NCBI RefSeq assembly: GCF_002440635.1
Contig: NZ_DJUW01000024.1
Span: forward strand, 1-44,488
DNA length: 44,488 nt
Direction: 5' to 3'
DNA from: Novosphingobium sp. UBA6272
GTDB taxonomy: Bacteria; Pseudomonadota; Alphaproteobacteria; Sphingomonadales; Sphingomonadaceae
Shown: piece by piece, positions 23,408 to 31,592 of the stretch
Layout of the letters: each line of letters opens with the position of its first letter
Position numbering within the stretch: position 1 is the stretch's first letter
Translations under genes and position numbers: made by a program
Notes under the pieces: model-generated
What the model saw: the letters and a program-made list of their open reading frames with translations, nothing else
What the model was told of the DNA's origin: nothing
Databases searched by the model: none

Positions 23408-23728
23408 AACCTAAGTTTCACGTCCCAGCCCGACGAGAGGCCGTGCTGGCTCACTTCCTGGGGTGGACTACAGCACACTCTCCGAGCGGATTGCGCAGTC
23501 CTTGGCCGCGAACCCGTCAGCATAGGTGCATTGCTCATGTCTCTTCAAATGTTCGATCGCGGCAGCAACTTCGTGCTTTGTTGGTTTCGATTGAAGGGCA
23601 ATATTCGGAGCTGATAATAGCGTAAAGATGCGGTACATGTCTCAAATCGTACTCAGTATGATCCTTGTCGTGGTTGCCACACGCCTGCACTCGCCCTAAC
23701 AGCAAAAATAGCATCATTCAGGCGGAGG
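23408..23728. other. 320-bp gap splitting sspD from the GHKL gene
   Basis: The tight overlap chain of the ssp operon stops here. Base composition is visibly more AT-rich, especially in 23560-23720. Apart from the possible 56-codon minus-strand gene I see no coding sequence and no strong terminator hairpin. It probably contains a separate promoter for the GHKL ATPase, which would allow it to be expressed independently of the modification genes. Confidence 0.4.
23468..23638 (-). CDS. Possible small protein between sspD and the GHKL gene (56 aa)
   Basis: A minus-strand ATG frame with a fairly natural composition: MYRIFTLLSAPNIAL, then TKHEVAAAIEHLKRHEQCTYADGFAAKD before the stop. It lies wholly in the otherwise empty 23408-23728 gap. 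The ribosome site is weak and there are no relatives I can name. After the stop the frame stays open for 18 codons. It could be a small regulator or chance. Confidence 0.25.
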   Translation of the reverse strand: MYRIFTLLSAPNIALQSKPTKHEVAAAIEHLKRHEQCTYADGFAAKDCAIRSESVL

Positions 23729-26155
23729 GTGAATTTGCAGGACCTATTCAAGCAATTGCTGAATGCGGGGACTGAAGACGAAGTCCAAGCCATTCTCGAT
23801 GCCCGCGAGCTGACGCTCGATGCAACCAAATGGCATCCCTATGGCGACAATGAATCTAACTATGGGGTCGTCGAAAATCAGCAAGCGCATGCCGTCCCTG
23901 CTTTGGTGGAAAAGATCACCAACGGCATTGATGCCATCCTTGAGAAAAAGGTCGTGCAGGATGGAATCGACATCCGTTCGAAGGCCGCGCCACAAAGTGT
24001 TCCGGAGGCTCTCGATCGCTATTTTCCCGGCCACCGCAATTGGGACCTGGGCGAAATGCGCCGACAACAGGCGCGCGATGTGCAAATCGTCGCTTCCGGG
24101 CCGCGCAACGATACCTCGCTGCTGATCTATGACGATGGCATAGGACAGGCGCCGGAAGATTTCAGCACGACCTTCCTATCGCTGCTGAGAGGTAACAAGA
24201 ATGAGGTTCATTTCGTCCAGGGCAAATACAATATGGGCGGCGCGGGGGCGATCGCCTTTTGCGGCGACAAACGGTTCCAACTCGTCGCAAGCAAGCGCTT
24301 TGATGGAAAGCACCCTCTGGGCTTCACCCTCGTGCGCCGCCATCCACCCAAACTCGCGGCCGCTGCGGGACGAAAGAACACCTGGTATGAGTATCTTGTG
24401 TTTGACGGAAAGGTACCGTCGATCGAGATTGACGACCTAGTTGTGGGCTTGGATGAACGGAAGTTCCGAACCGGCTCGCTGATAAAACTGTATTCCTACC
24501 GGCTCCCGAGCGGTGCCCGGTCGATCATTTCGCGCGATCTCAACGTCAGCCTCAACGAATATCTCTTTGAGCCGGCGCTCCCTTTTCTCACCGTCGACAA
24601 TAACGTGCGTTACCCTGACAATAAGGCTCCAATCCAGCCTGTCTACGGTCTGCGCAGGCGACTGGAAGCTGACACTGAAACGATCGAGGCGAAGTTTTCA
24701 GTCCAATCCAATACGACGGAGTTCGGGGAACTCACTGCGACGGTCTACGTCTTCAAGGCGCGATCTCGCGGGCAGGGCGTCAAAGACACCCAGCGCTATC
24801 TGGAGCGCGAATATTTCCGCAACAACATGACCGTATTGTTCTCAATGAACGGGCAAGTTCAAGGTTCCTACACGTCCGAGTTCGTGAGCCGCGCGCTCAA
24901 TATGCCGCTCCTCAAGAAATATCTGTTGGTGCATGTTGACTGCTCACGCCTCCATCCCGAGGTTCGTAACGAGCTGTTTATGGCGTCACGCGACCGTCTG
25001 AAGGCGGGCGATGAAGCCGACGCGATCCGCAAGCACCTCCGCGAAATATTGCTTGGCAGTGACCTCAAAGAGATATCGCGGCGGCGCAAGGCGAACCTCA
25101 ATCTTGACAGCGATGACACCGGTAAGATGCTGCGCGACCTGACTCGAAACCTGCCAATGAATGAGGCGTTATCGAGGATACTTCGTCAGACCTTCGATCT
25201 TCCCTCAGCAACGCAAAGCGGGAACGCAAAGCGCGGGGCCAGCAAGAGGGACGCGAATGCGCGCGATCCGCGCGAGATTCCGCCATTCCATCCACAGCGC
25301 TATCCGTCATCATTTCATGTGAAGGGTGGCGATTCCCAGGAAGAGGGAATGAAACTGTTCCAGCTGCCGAAAGGGGGAAGCCGTTCCATCTCCTTCGCTA
25401 CCGACGTGGAGAATGAATACTTCGACCGGACTGATGATCCCGGTGAACTCAGGCTGGCGATCCTCGCGCCGGCGGACAAGGCCGCTGGCGGCGAGGGGCG
25501 GCCCGAGCCGACCGAGGAGGCCGAACTCCTGGACATCATGCGCGCAAGCCCTGCCGACGGTACGATCAAGGTCGGTGTTCGAGCATCGAGCGAGCTGAAC
25601 GTGGGCGCCACTGTCAGGTTGCGGGCGACGCTTTCGAGCCCCCAAGGTGATCTAACCGAGACCGTATTGGTCCGGATCACCGATCCCGACCGCAAACCAA
25701 AAGTGCAGCGGCCTGAGGTCTCACCACCGCTCGGCCTTCCCGAACCGATATTCTGCTCGGAAGCCGGTGGGCCTGGCATCAAGTCGTGGGAGGATATCAA
25801 TGCCGGCGGTATTGACATGGATCATGGTACCATCGTTTACCCTTTTGTCGACGAGGATAAACTCGCCGGAATCTACATCAACCTCGACAGCAGCGTGCTA
25901 AAGGACTTCAAGACAAAGGCAACTTCGCCGGAGGGAGTCGAGCTTGCCGAGCGGCGCTACATTAGTGCGGTCTACTTCCACACACTCTTTCTCTTCGCCA
26001 CCACACGATCGCGGCATTATGAGCTGGCGCGAATCGAAGGCGACGAGCGCGAGGATGTTGATCTAGCCGATTATGTCTCGGACCTCTTCAAATCCTCCTA
26101 CGCGCAGTTTCTTCTAAATTTTGACACCGCCGATTTGATGGATGCTCTGGGATAG
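23729..26155 (+). CDS. GHKL (Hsp90/MORC-like) ATPase downstream of sspD (808 aa)
   Basis: An N-terminal GHKL ATPase domain: N-box PALVEKITNGIDAIL (Glu 61, Asn 65, Asp 68), G1 LLIYDDGIGQAP (Asp 136, Gly 137, Gly 139) and G2 GKYNMGGAGAIAF (165-177). Then come a transducer-like region, a basic segment (about 505-525, AKRGASKRDANARD) and an unrecognised C-terminus of beta-rich and then helical character. No histidine-kinase H-box, no nuclease motif I can name, and no membrane segment. Position after sspABCD and absence of SspE make it the candidate restriction or effector partner. Start: GTG 23729 lies directly against GGAGG. TTG 23735, six bases from it, may be the true start. Confidence 0.8.
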   Translation: MNLQDLFKQLLNAGTEDEVQAILDARELTLDATKWHPYGDNESNYGVVENQQAHAVPALVEKITNGIDAILEKKVVQDGIDIRSKAAPQSVPEALDRYFPGHRNWDLGEMRRQQARDVQIVASGPRNDTSLLIYDDGIGQAPEDFSTTFLSLLRGNKNEVHFVQGKYNMGGAGAIAFCGDKRFQLVASKRFDGKHPLGFTLVRRHPPKLAAAAGRKNTWYEYLVFDGKVPSIEIDDLVVGLDERKFRTGSLIKLYSYRLPSGARSIISRDLNVSLNEYLFEPALPFLTVDNNVRYPDNKAPIQPVYGLRRRLEADTETIEAKFSVQSNTTEFGELTATVYVFKARSRGQGVKDTQRYLEREYFRNNMTVLFSMNGQVQGSYTSEFVSRALNMPLLKKYLLVHVDCSRLHPEVRNELFMASRDRLKAGDEADAIRKHLREILLGSDLKEISRRRKANLNLDSDDTGKMLRDLTRNLPMNEALSRILRQTFDLPSATQSGNAKRGASKRDANARDPREIPPFHPQRYPSSFHVKGGDSQEEGMKLFQLPKGGSRSISFATDVENEYFDRTDDPGELRLAILAPADKAAGGEGRPEPTEEAELLDIMRASPADGTIKVGVRASSELNVGATVRLRATLSSPQGDLTETVLVRITDPDRKPKVQRPEVSPPLGLPEPIFCSEAGGPGIKSWEDINAGGIDMDHGTIVYPFVDEDKLAGIYINLDSSVLKDFKTKATSPEGVELAERRYISAVYFHTLFLFATTRSRHYELARIEGDEREDVDLADYVSDLFKSSYAQFLLNFDTADLMDALG

Positions 26156-26425
26156 CAAGTGCGTCCGCTCACCTGCTTAAGGCGAATCTGTACTGTCGAC
26201 GGTCCGCAACCGCCCCGCCTCAATGGTGAGCCAACTGGCGGATTCCGGTTCGGCAAACTGCGCGTAGCGATGTCCGAACTGTCTCGCGACCTGCCGATCG
26301 CTTCTTGGCTTACGCCATGTTGCGCTGACCAGAATCTGTTGTTGCATTCGCGCATCCTGATGCCCTTTTGATCCGCCTCGCGAGCGCTGCCGATTGTCGG
26401 CCCGCGCCACGACACGAGGCAATTC
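26156..26425. other. 270-bp junction between cargo and trbB
   Basis: No convincing gene. A minus-strand frame (26177-26422) includes ILVSATWRKPRSDRQVARQFGHRYAQF and later WLTIEAGRLR, which has a natural look and could be a gene remnant, but I cannot name it. A 7-bp CTTTTGA at 26365-26371 also occurs just after the copG stop (12111-12117). The stretch must contain a promoter for the trb operon if traG transcription does not cross the cargo. Confidence 0.35.
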
Positions 26426-27409
26426 ATGAGCGTCATCCCCATTCAGGCTCAGGCATCGTCGCGCGGCGCGCGCATGCTGCGCACTGCCTTGGGCCCCGAG
26501 ATTTCTGCCTGGCTTGAAGAGCCGGCGGTCATCGAGGTCATGCTAAATCCCGACGGTCGGCTCTGGGTCGACCGGCTGGGAGCCGGGATCGCCGATACGG
26601 GAAGCGGAATGGCCGCTGCTGATGGCGAGCGGATCATCCGGCTCGTGGCGCATCATGTCGGGGCCGAGGTTCACGCCCGTTCCCCCCGCGTGTCGGCCGA
26701 GCTTCCCGATACGGGTGAGAGGTTCGAGGGTCTGCTCCCGCCAGTCGTGGCCGCACCGAGCTTCGCCATCCGCAAGCCTGCCGTCGCTGTGTTCACGCTT
26801 GCCGATTATGTCGCGACGGGGATCATGGCGCAGTGGCAGGCCGAGGCACTGGTTGCCGCAGTCGCCACGAAGAAGAACATCCTGGTCGCCGGGGGCACAT
26901 CGACCGGCAAGACCACTCTCACCAACGCGCTGCTCGCCGAGGTCGCCAAGAGCGACGATCGGGTGGTGTTGATCGAGGACACGCGTGAGCTGCAATGCTC
27001 CGCGCCCAACCTTGTCTCACTGCGCACCAAGGACGGGGTTGCGACGCTTTCCGACCTGGTCCGCTCGGCTCTGCGGTTGCGGCCCGACCGCATTCCGATC
27101 GGCGAGGTGCGCGGCGCCGAGGCGCTCGACCTGCTCAAAGCCTGGGGCACCGGCCACCCCGGCGGTGTTGGGACAATCCATTCCGGATCGGCGCTCGGTA
27201 CCCTGCGACGGCTTGAGCAACTGATCCAGGAAAGCGTGGTCACCGTCCCGCGCGCGCTCATCGCCGAGACCATCAATGTCATCGCCGTGCTGGTCCGCGA
27301 CGGCACCGGGCGGCGCCTTGCTGAACTCGCCCAGGTCACCGGGCTCAATGCGCGCGGGGACTACCAGATCCTTCCCATAACCCCTGAACCTCAAGGAGAC
27401 TATTCGTGA
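26426..27409 (+). CDS. trbB: TrbB, VirB11-type transfer ATPase (327 aa)
   Basis: The hexameric secretion ATPase at the cytosolic base of the mating channel. Walker A is AGGTSTGKTT at 155-164, the Asp box is VVLIEDTRELQ (180-190), and the Walker B/His-box region is EVRGAEALDLLKAWGTGHPGGVGTIH. Length and order are normal. It opens the mating-pair-formation operon, now 14 kb away from traG-copG. The stop overlaps trbC (GTGA). Confidence 0.96.
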   Translation: MSVIPIQAQASSRGARMLRTALGPEISAWLEEPAVIEVMLNPDGRLWVDRLGAGIADTGSGMAAADGERIIRLVAHHVGAEVHARSPRVSAELPDTGERFEGLLPPVVAAPSFAIRKPAVAVFTLADYVATGIMAQWQAEALVAAVATKKNILVAGGTSTGKTTLTNALLAEVAKSDDRVVLIEDTRELQCSAPNLVSLRTKDGVATLSDLVRSALRLRPDRIPIGEVRGAEALDLLKAWGTGHPGGVGTIHSGSALGTLRRLEQLIQESVVTVPRALIAETINVIAVLVRDGTGRRLAELAQVTGLNARGDYQILPITPEPQGDYS

Positions 27410-27738
27410 TCCAGACCCTTTCCCGTGCCCGCGCCCGTGTTTCGACCACGCTGCTTGGCGGCTTCGTTGCACTGTCAAATGCAACGCCTGCCCATGCCGC
27501 TGGCTCATCGATGCCGTGGGAGGCACCGCTGCAGTCGATCCTCGAATCCATCCAAGGGCCGGTCGCCAAGATCGTCGCGGTGATGATCATCATCGCCACC
27601 GGCCTCGCGCTGGCCTTCGGCGACACCTCGGGCGGCGCGCGGCGGATGATCCAGATCGTCTTTGGCCTGTCGATCGCCTTCGCCGCTTCGTCCTTCTTCC
27701 TGTCGTTCTTCAGCTTCGGCGGTGGAGCACTGGTCTGA
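27406..27738 (+). CDS. trbC: TrbC, VirB2-like pilin (110 aa)
   Basis: The pilus subunit precursor. A long basic signal peptide ends near residue 32 (PAHA-AGSS). Two hydrophobic helices follow (about 53-70 and 83-100) with a short charged loop DTSGGARR between them, the classic pilin hairpin. The GTG start overlaps the trbB stop. In IncP-like systems TraF trims and cyclises this protein, and a traF gene is present at 5374. Confidence 0.93.
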   Translation: MIQTLSRARARVSTTLLGGFVALSNATPAHAAGSSMPWEAPLQSILESIQGPVAKIVAVMIIIATGLALAFGDTSGGARRMIQIVFGLSIAFAASSFFLSFFSFGGGALV

Positions 27739-28013
27739 TGGACGCCGTGCCGCCTGAAGCCGTGCCGGGCTACGTCGTCCCGGTCCACCGCGCGCTGACC
27801 GAGCATATCCTGCTCGGCGGTGCGCCGCGCGGTCTCGCGATCGCCAATGCGACGCTGGCTGCCGCGATAGGGCTTGGCCTACGCCTGTGGATCGCGGGTG
27901 TCGTGATCTTCGCGCTCGGCCATGCGGTCTCGGTTTGGGCGGCGCGGCGCGATCCACAGTTCGTCGATGTCGCACGGAGGCATCTTCGCATTCCCACCTA
28001 TCTGAGGGTCTGA
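27738..28013 (+). CDS. trbD: TrbD, VirB3-like inner-membrane protein (91 aa)
   Basis: A small membrane protein of the VirB3/TrbD family. The cytosolic N-terminus has the characteristic VPVHRALTEHILLGGAPR (about residues 14-31), followed by two adjacent hydrophobic segments (33-46 and 51-64) and a C-terminal FVDVARRHLRIPTYLRV. ATG overlaps the trbC stop as TGATG. VirB3 proteins partner with the VirB4/TrbE ATPase encoded next. Confidence 0.93.
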   Translation: MDAVPPEAVPGYVVPVHRALTEHILLGGAPRGLAIANATLAAAIGLGLRLWIAGVVIFALGHAVSVWAARRDPQFVDVARRHLRIPTYLRV

Positions 28014-28018
28014 AGCTC

Positions 28019-30481
28019 ATGCTTTCGCTTCGCGAATACCGGAACAAGGCCGACCGCCTCGCTGACTTCCTGCCCTGGGCGGCGCTGGTTGCGCCGGGCG
28101 TGGTCTTGAACAAGGACGGCAGCTTCCAGCGCTCGGCCCGGTTCCGCGGGCCCGACCTCGACAGCGCCACGCCTGCCGAACTGATTGCCACCACCGCGCG
28201 CCTCAACAGCGCGCTGCGCCGCCTGGGCTCGGGCTGGGCGATCTTCGTCGAGGCGGTGCGCCGCCCGGCGCAGGACTATCCCGAAAGCGCCTTCCCCGAT
28301 CCGGCCTCCGAATTGATCGAGCAGGAACGCGCCGCGCAGTTCGCCGAGGAAGGCGCGCACTTCGAGAGCCGCTACTTCCTGACCCTACTGTGGATGCCGC
28401 CCGCCGAGGACGCCGCCCGTGCCGAAAGCTGGCTCTACGAAGGCAAGGCCGAAAAAGGCATCAACCCCAAGGAACTGCTCGACCTCTTCGTCGATCGCAC
28501 CGACCGGCTGCTACGGCTGATTGAGGGCGTCGTGCCCGAGGTTGCCTGGCTCGATGACGGCGAGACCCTGACTTACTTGCACAGCTGCATCTCGACGCGA
28601 GCCCACCGGGTGCGGGTGCCCGAGGTGCCGATGTACCTCGACGCGCTGCTGGCGGACGAACCGCTGACTGGCGGGCTCGAGCCGCGCCTGGGCCGCGCGC
28701 ATCTGCGCACGCTGAGCGTGGTCGGTTTTCCAAGCAGCACCTTCCCAGGCTTGCTCGACGAACTCAACCGGCTCGCCTTCGCCTATCGCTGGTCGACCCG
28801 TGCGGTGATGCTCGACAAGACCGATGCGACCAAGTTAACGGCGAAGATCCGGCGGCAATGGTTCGCCAAGCGCAAATCGGTCGCCGCAATCCTTAAGGAG
28901 GTGATGACCAACGAGGCCTCGACGCTGCTCGACAGCGACGCCTCGAACAAGGCCGCCGATGCCGATGCAGCGCTGCAGGAGCTCGGCGCCGACCATGTCG
29001 GCCAGGCCTATGTCACTGCAACGGTCACCGTGTGGGACGAAGATCCCGCGCTCGCGGCCGAGAAGCTGCGTCTGGTCGAGAAGGTCATCCAGGGCCGCGA
29101 TTTCACGTGTGTAGTCGAAGGCATGAACGGGGTCGAAGCCTGGCTCGGATCGCTCCCCGGCCATGTCTACGCCAACGTCCGGCAACCACCGATCTCCACT
29201 CTAAACTTGGCCCACATGATCCCCCTCTCAGCCGTGTGGGCCGGGCCGGAACGGGACGAACACTTTGCCGCCCCTCCGCTCTTCTATGCGCGGACCGAAG
29301 GTTCGACCCCGTTCCGGTTTTCGCTGCATGTCGGCGATGTCGGCCACACGCTGATCGTCGGGCCAACCGGGGCGGGCAAATCGGTGCTGCTGGCGCTCAT
29401 GGCGCTGCAGTTCCGGCGCTATAACCAAGCTCAGGTCTTCGCCTTCGACTTCGGCGGCTCGATCCGCGCCGCCGTGCTCGCCTGCGGCGGTGACTGGCAG
29501 GATCTTGGTACCAGTCTCGCAGATGACGGGGCAGGTGCAGTCCTGTTGCAGCCCTTGGCGCGGATCGACGAAGCGGCGGAGCGCAACTGGGCCGCCGAAT
29601 GGCTCCAGGCGATCCTTGCTGCCGAAGGCGTCACCATTGACCCGCCGACCAAGGAGCATCTCTGGTCGGCGCTGACCTCGCTGTCGACCGCGCCGGTCGC
29701 CGAGCGGACGCTGACGGGTCTCGCCGTGCTTCTTCAGTCGCAGACCTTGAAGCAGGCGCTCGCACCTTATTGCATCGGCGGGCCGTTCGGGCGGCTGCTC
29801 GATGCCGAGGTCGAGCATTTGGGGGAAGCCAGCTTTCAGGCCTTTGAGACAGAGGGGCTGACCGGATCGGCCGCAGCGCCCGCAGTGCTCGCCTACCTGT
29901 TCCACCGCATCGAAGGTCGGCTCGACGGTTCGCCGACGATGATCATCATCGACGAAGGCTGGCTGGTGCTCGACAGCCCGGCCTTTGCCGCGCAGTTGCG
30001 CGAATGGCTCAAGACACTGCGTAAGAAGAACGCGGCCGTGGTCTTCGCCACCCAGAGCCTTGCCGACATCGAGACCTCGCCGATCGCGCCGGCCATCATC
30101 GAAAGCTGCCCGACTCGCATCTTCCTGCCCAACGAGCGGGCGGTCGAGCCGCAAATCCTGTCGATCTACCGCCGCTTTGGTTTGAACGACCGGCAGATCG
30201 AGATCGTCGCGCGGGCGACGCCCAAGCGCGATTACTACTGCCAGTCGGCCCGCGGCAACCGGCTGTTCGAACTGGGTTTGGGCGAGGTCGCGCTGGCGTT
30301 CACCGCCACTTCGTCAAAAGCCGACCAACTGGCGATCGACGAGATCACCGAAACTCACGGCACCGCTGGCTTTGCCGCAGCCTGGCTGCGCCACCGCGGC
30401 CTCGCCTGGGCAGCCGAGATGCTTCCCGCACCATCCACCACCCCCCCAGCCCGAACCCCCTCGGGCCAATCCAAGGAGTAA
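28019..30481 (+). CDS. trbE: TrbE, VirB4-type transfer ATPase (820 aa)
   Basis: The largest ATPase of the channel. The N-terminal CagE/TrbE/VirB domain (FLPWAALVAPGVVLNKDGSF near 17-36) precedes the ATPase domain with Walker A GPTGAGKS at 448-455 and Walker B in TMIIIDEGWLVL near residue 640. The GAG-rich site before ATG 28019 and the 5-base gap after trbD support this start. Family length is typical (about 810-820). Confidence 0.96.
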   Translation: MLSLREYRNKADRLADFLPWAALVAPGVVLNKDGSFQRSARFRGPDLDSATPAELIATTARLNSALRRLGSGWAIFVEAVRRPAQDYPESAFPDPASELIEQERAAQFAEEGAHFESRYFLTLLWMPPAEDAARAESWLYEGKAEKGINPKELLDLFVDRTDRLLRLIEGVVPEVAWLDDGETLTYLHSCISTRAHRVRVPEVPMYLDALLADEPLTGGLEPRLGRAHLRTLSVVGFPSSTFPGLLDELNRLAFAYRWSTRAVMLDKTDATKLTAKIRRQWFAKRKSVAAILKEVMTNEASTLLDSDASNKAADADAALQELGADHVGQAYVTATVTVWDEDPALAAEKLRLVEKVIQGRDFTCVVEGMNGVEAWLGSLPGHVYANVRQPPISTLNLAHMIPLSAVWAGPERDEHFAAPPLFYARTEGSTPFRFSLHVGDVGHTLIVGPTGAGKSVLLALMALQFRRYNQAQVFAFDFGGSIRAAVLACGGDWQDLGTSLADDGAGAVLLQPLARIDEAAERNWAAEWLQAILAAEGVTIDPPTKEHLWSALTSLSTAPVAERTLTGLAVLLQSQTLKQALAPYCIGGPFGRLLDAEVEHLGEASFQAFETEGLTGSAAAPAVLAYLFHRIEGRLDGSPTMIIIDEGWLVLDSPAFAAQLREWLKTLRKKNAAVVFATQSLADIETSPIAPAIIESCPTRIFLPNERAVEPQILSIYRRFGLNDRQIEIVARATPKRDYYCQSARGNRLFELGLGEVALAFTATSSKADQLAIDEITETHGTAGFAAAWLRHRGLAWAAEMLPAPSTTPPARTPSGQSKE

Positions 30482-30486
30482 GCCCC

Positions 30487-31251
30487 ATGAAAATCCCCCG
30501 CTTTGCCCGCGCGTTCGCCGCCGGTACCGCGATCTTGTCGCTGACCGCGACCGCGCTGGTCCCGGCTCCGGCCTATGCCCAGTTCGGGATCGGCGGAATC
30601 GTCTACGATCCCAGCAACTATTCGCAGAACATCCTGACCGCGGCGCGCACGCTCGAGCAGATCAACAATCAGATTCGCCAACTGCAGAACCAGGCGACTT
30701 CGCTGATCAACGAAGCGCGCAACCTTCAGAGCCTGCCGCTGACCGTGTTGCAGCCGCTCCAACAGCAGATCCAGCAGACCCAGGCGTTGATCCGTCAGGC
30801 GCAAGGCATGGCGATGAACGTCCAGCAGATCGAGGCGCAGTTCGCCGCGCAGTACAAGTCGATCGACCTCAACCAGTCGCAGCGCGCGATGGTCGATGGT
30901 GCGCGGCAGCGCTGGCAGACCAGCGTCGGCGCGTTCGAAGACGCGCTCAAAATCCAGGCCGGCGTCGTCAGCAACATCGAAGGCTCGCGCACCGCGATCG
31001 GCCAGCTCGTCACCGCGAGCCAGTCGGCAACCGGCGCGCTGCAGGCGGCCCAGGCCGGCAACCAGCTGCTCGCGCTGCAGTCGCAGCAGTTGTCCGACCT
31101 CATCGCGGCGGTCGCGGCGATGGGCCGGGCGCAGTCGCTCGATGCCGCAAACTCGGCTGCCGCCAAGGCGCAGGCGCGCGAACAGCTACGCCGCTTCCTT
31201 GCGCCGGGTCGCGGCTATGTCCCCGCGAACGCACAGATGTTCCGGAATTGA
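30487..31251 (+). CDS. trbJ: TrbJ, VirB5-like periplasmic protein (254 aa)
   Basis: A minor pilus or adhesion component. The signal peptide ends at PAYA-QFG (about residue 32). The family motif IVYDPSNYSQNILTAARTLEQINNQIRQLQNQ follows, and then a long glutamine- and alanine-rich coiled-coil body to the C-terminus. AAGGAG lies ahead of the ATG. Order trbE-trbJ-trbK-trbL is canonical. Confidence 0.94.
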   Translation: MKIPRFARAFAAGTAILSLTATALVPAPAYAQFGIGGIVYDPSNYSQNILTAARTLEQINNQIRQLQNQATSLINEARNLQSLPLTVLQPLQQQIQQTQALIRQAQGMAMNVQQIEAQFAAQYKSIDLNQSQRAMVDGARQRWQTSVGAFEDALKIQAGVVSNIEGSRTAIGQLVTASQSATGALQAAQAGNQLLALQSQQLSDLIAAVAAMGRAQSLDAANSAAAKAQAREQLRRFLAPGRGYVPANAQMFRN

Positions 31252-31255
31252 GCCG

Positions 31256-31591
31256 ATGGACACCAAGCTCTTCGCGCGGATCGGAGCCGGAGCCTTCGTG
31301 GCCGTGGCGCTGACCATGACTGTGCTCGACCTGCGCGAAGAGCCCAGGATGCCATCCCCTGAGATCACCACCGTCTTCGAACCCGATGGCGATCCGCTGC
31401 CAGCGCAGCTCAAGGCCTGCGCGGCGATGGGCGAACTGGCGCTCACCGCCCCCGATTGCCGCGCGGCCTGGGCAGAGAAGCGGCGACGGTTCCTTGGGGT
31501 CGAGGCGGAAGCTTCATCACCAGATCCCGTCGCGTCGCCCGTCTTGGATGAACCGACGGCCGATCAAACTCTCACTCCAAAGGCGAACTGA
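31256..31591 (+). CDS. trbK-alt: TrbK-alt, putative entry-exclusion protein (111 aa)
   Basis: A small protein with one N-terminal membrane anchor (residues 6-24) and a short periplasmic domain. The two-cysteine block KACAAMGELALTAPDCRAAWAEKRRRFLG (about 52-80) is the hallmark of the TrbK-alt family in alphaproteobacterial trb clusters. It is thought to prevent redundant transfer between cells that already hold the element. A variable proline- and acid-rich tail follows. One base separates it from trbL. Confidence 0.85.
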   Translation: MDTKLFARIGAGAFVAVALTMTVLDLREEPRMPSPEITTVFEPDGDPLPAQLKACAAMGELALTAPDCRAAWAEKRRRFLGVEAEASSPDPVASPVLDEPTADQTLTPKAN

Positions 31592-31592
31592 C

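Noticed and set aside
12111..26371. CTTTTGA at both cargo borders as a target-site duplication
   Set aside because: Seven bases match, but no transposase, integrase or terminal inverted repeats are present, and a chance match of this length is likely. It is mentioned only as a weak hint.
29228..30154. 308-codon minus-strand frame
   Set aside because: It lies wholly antisense to trbE, and its composition is typical of a shadow frame.
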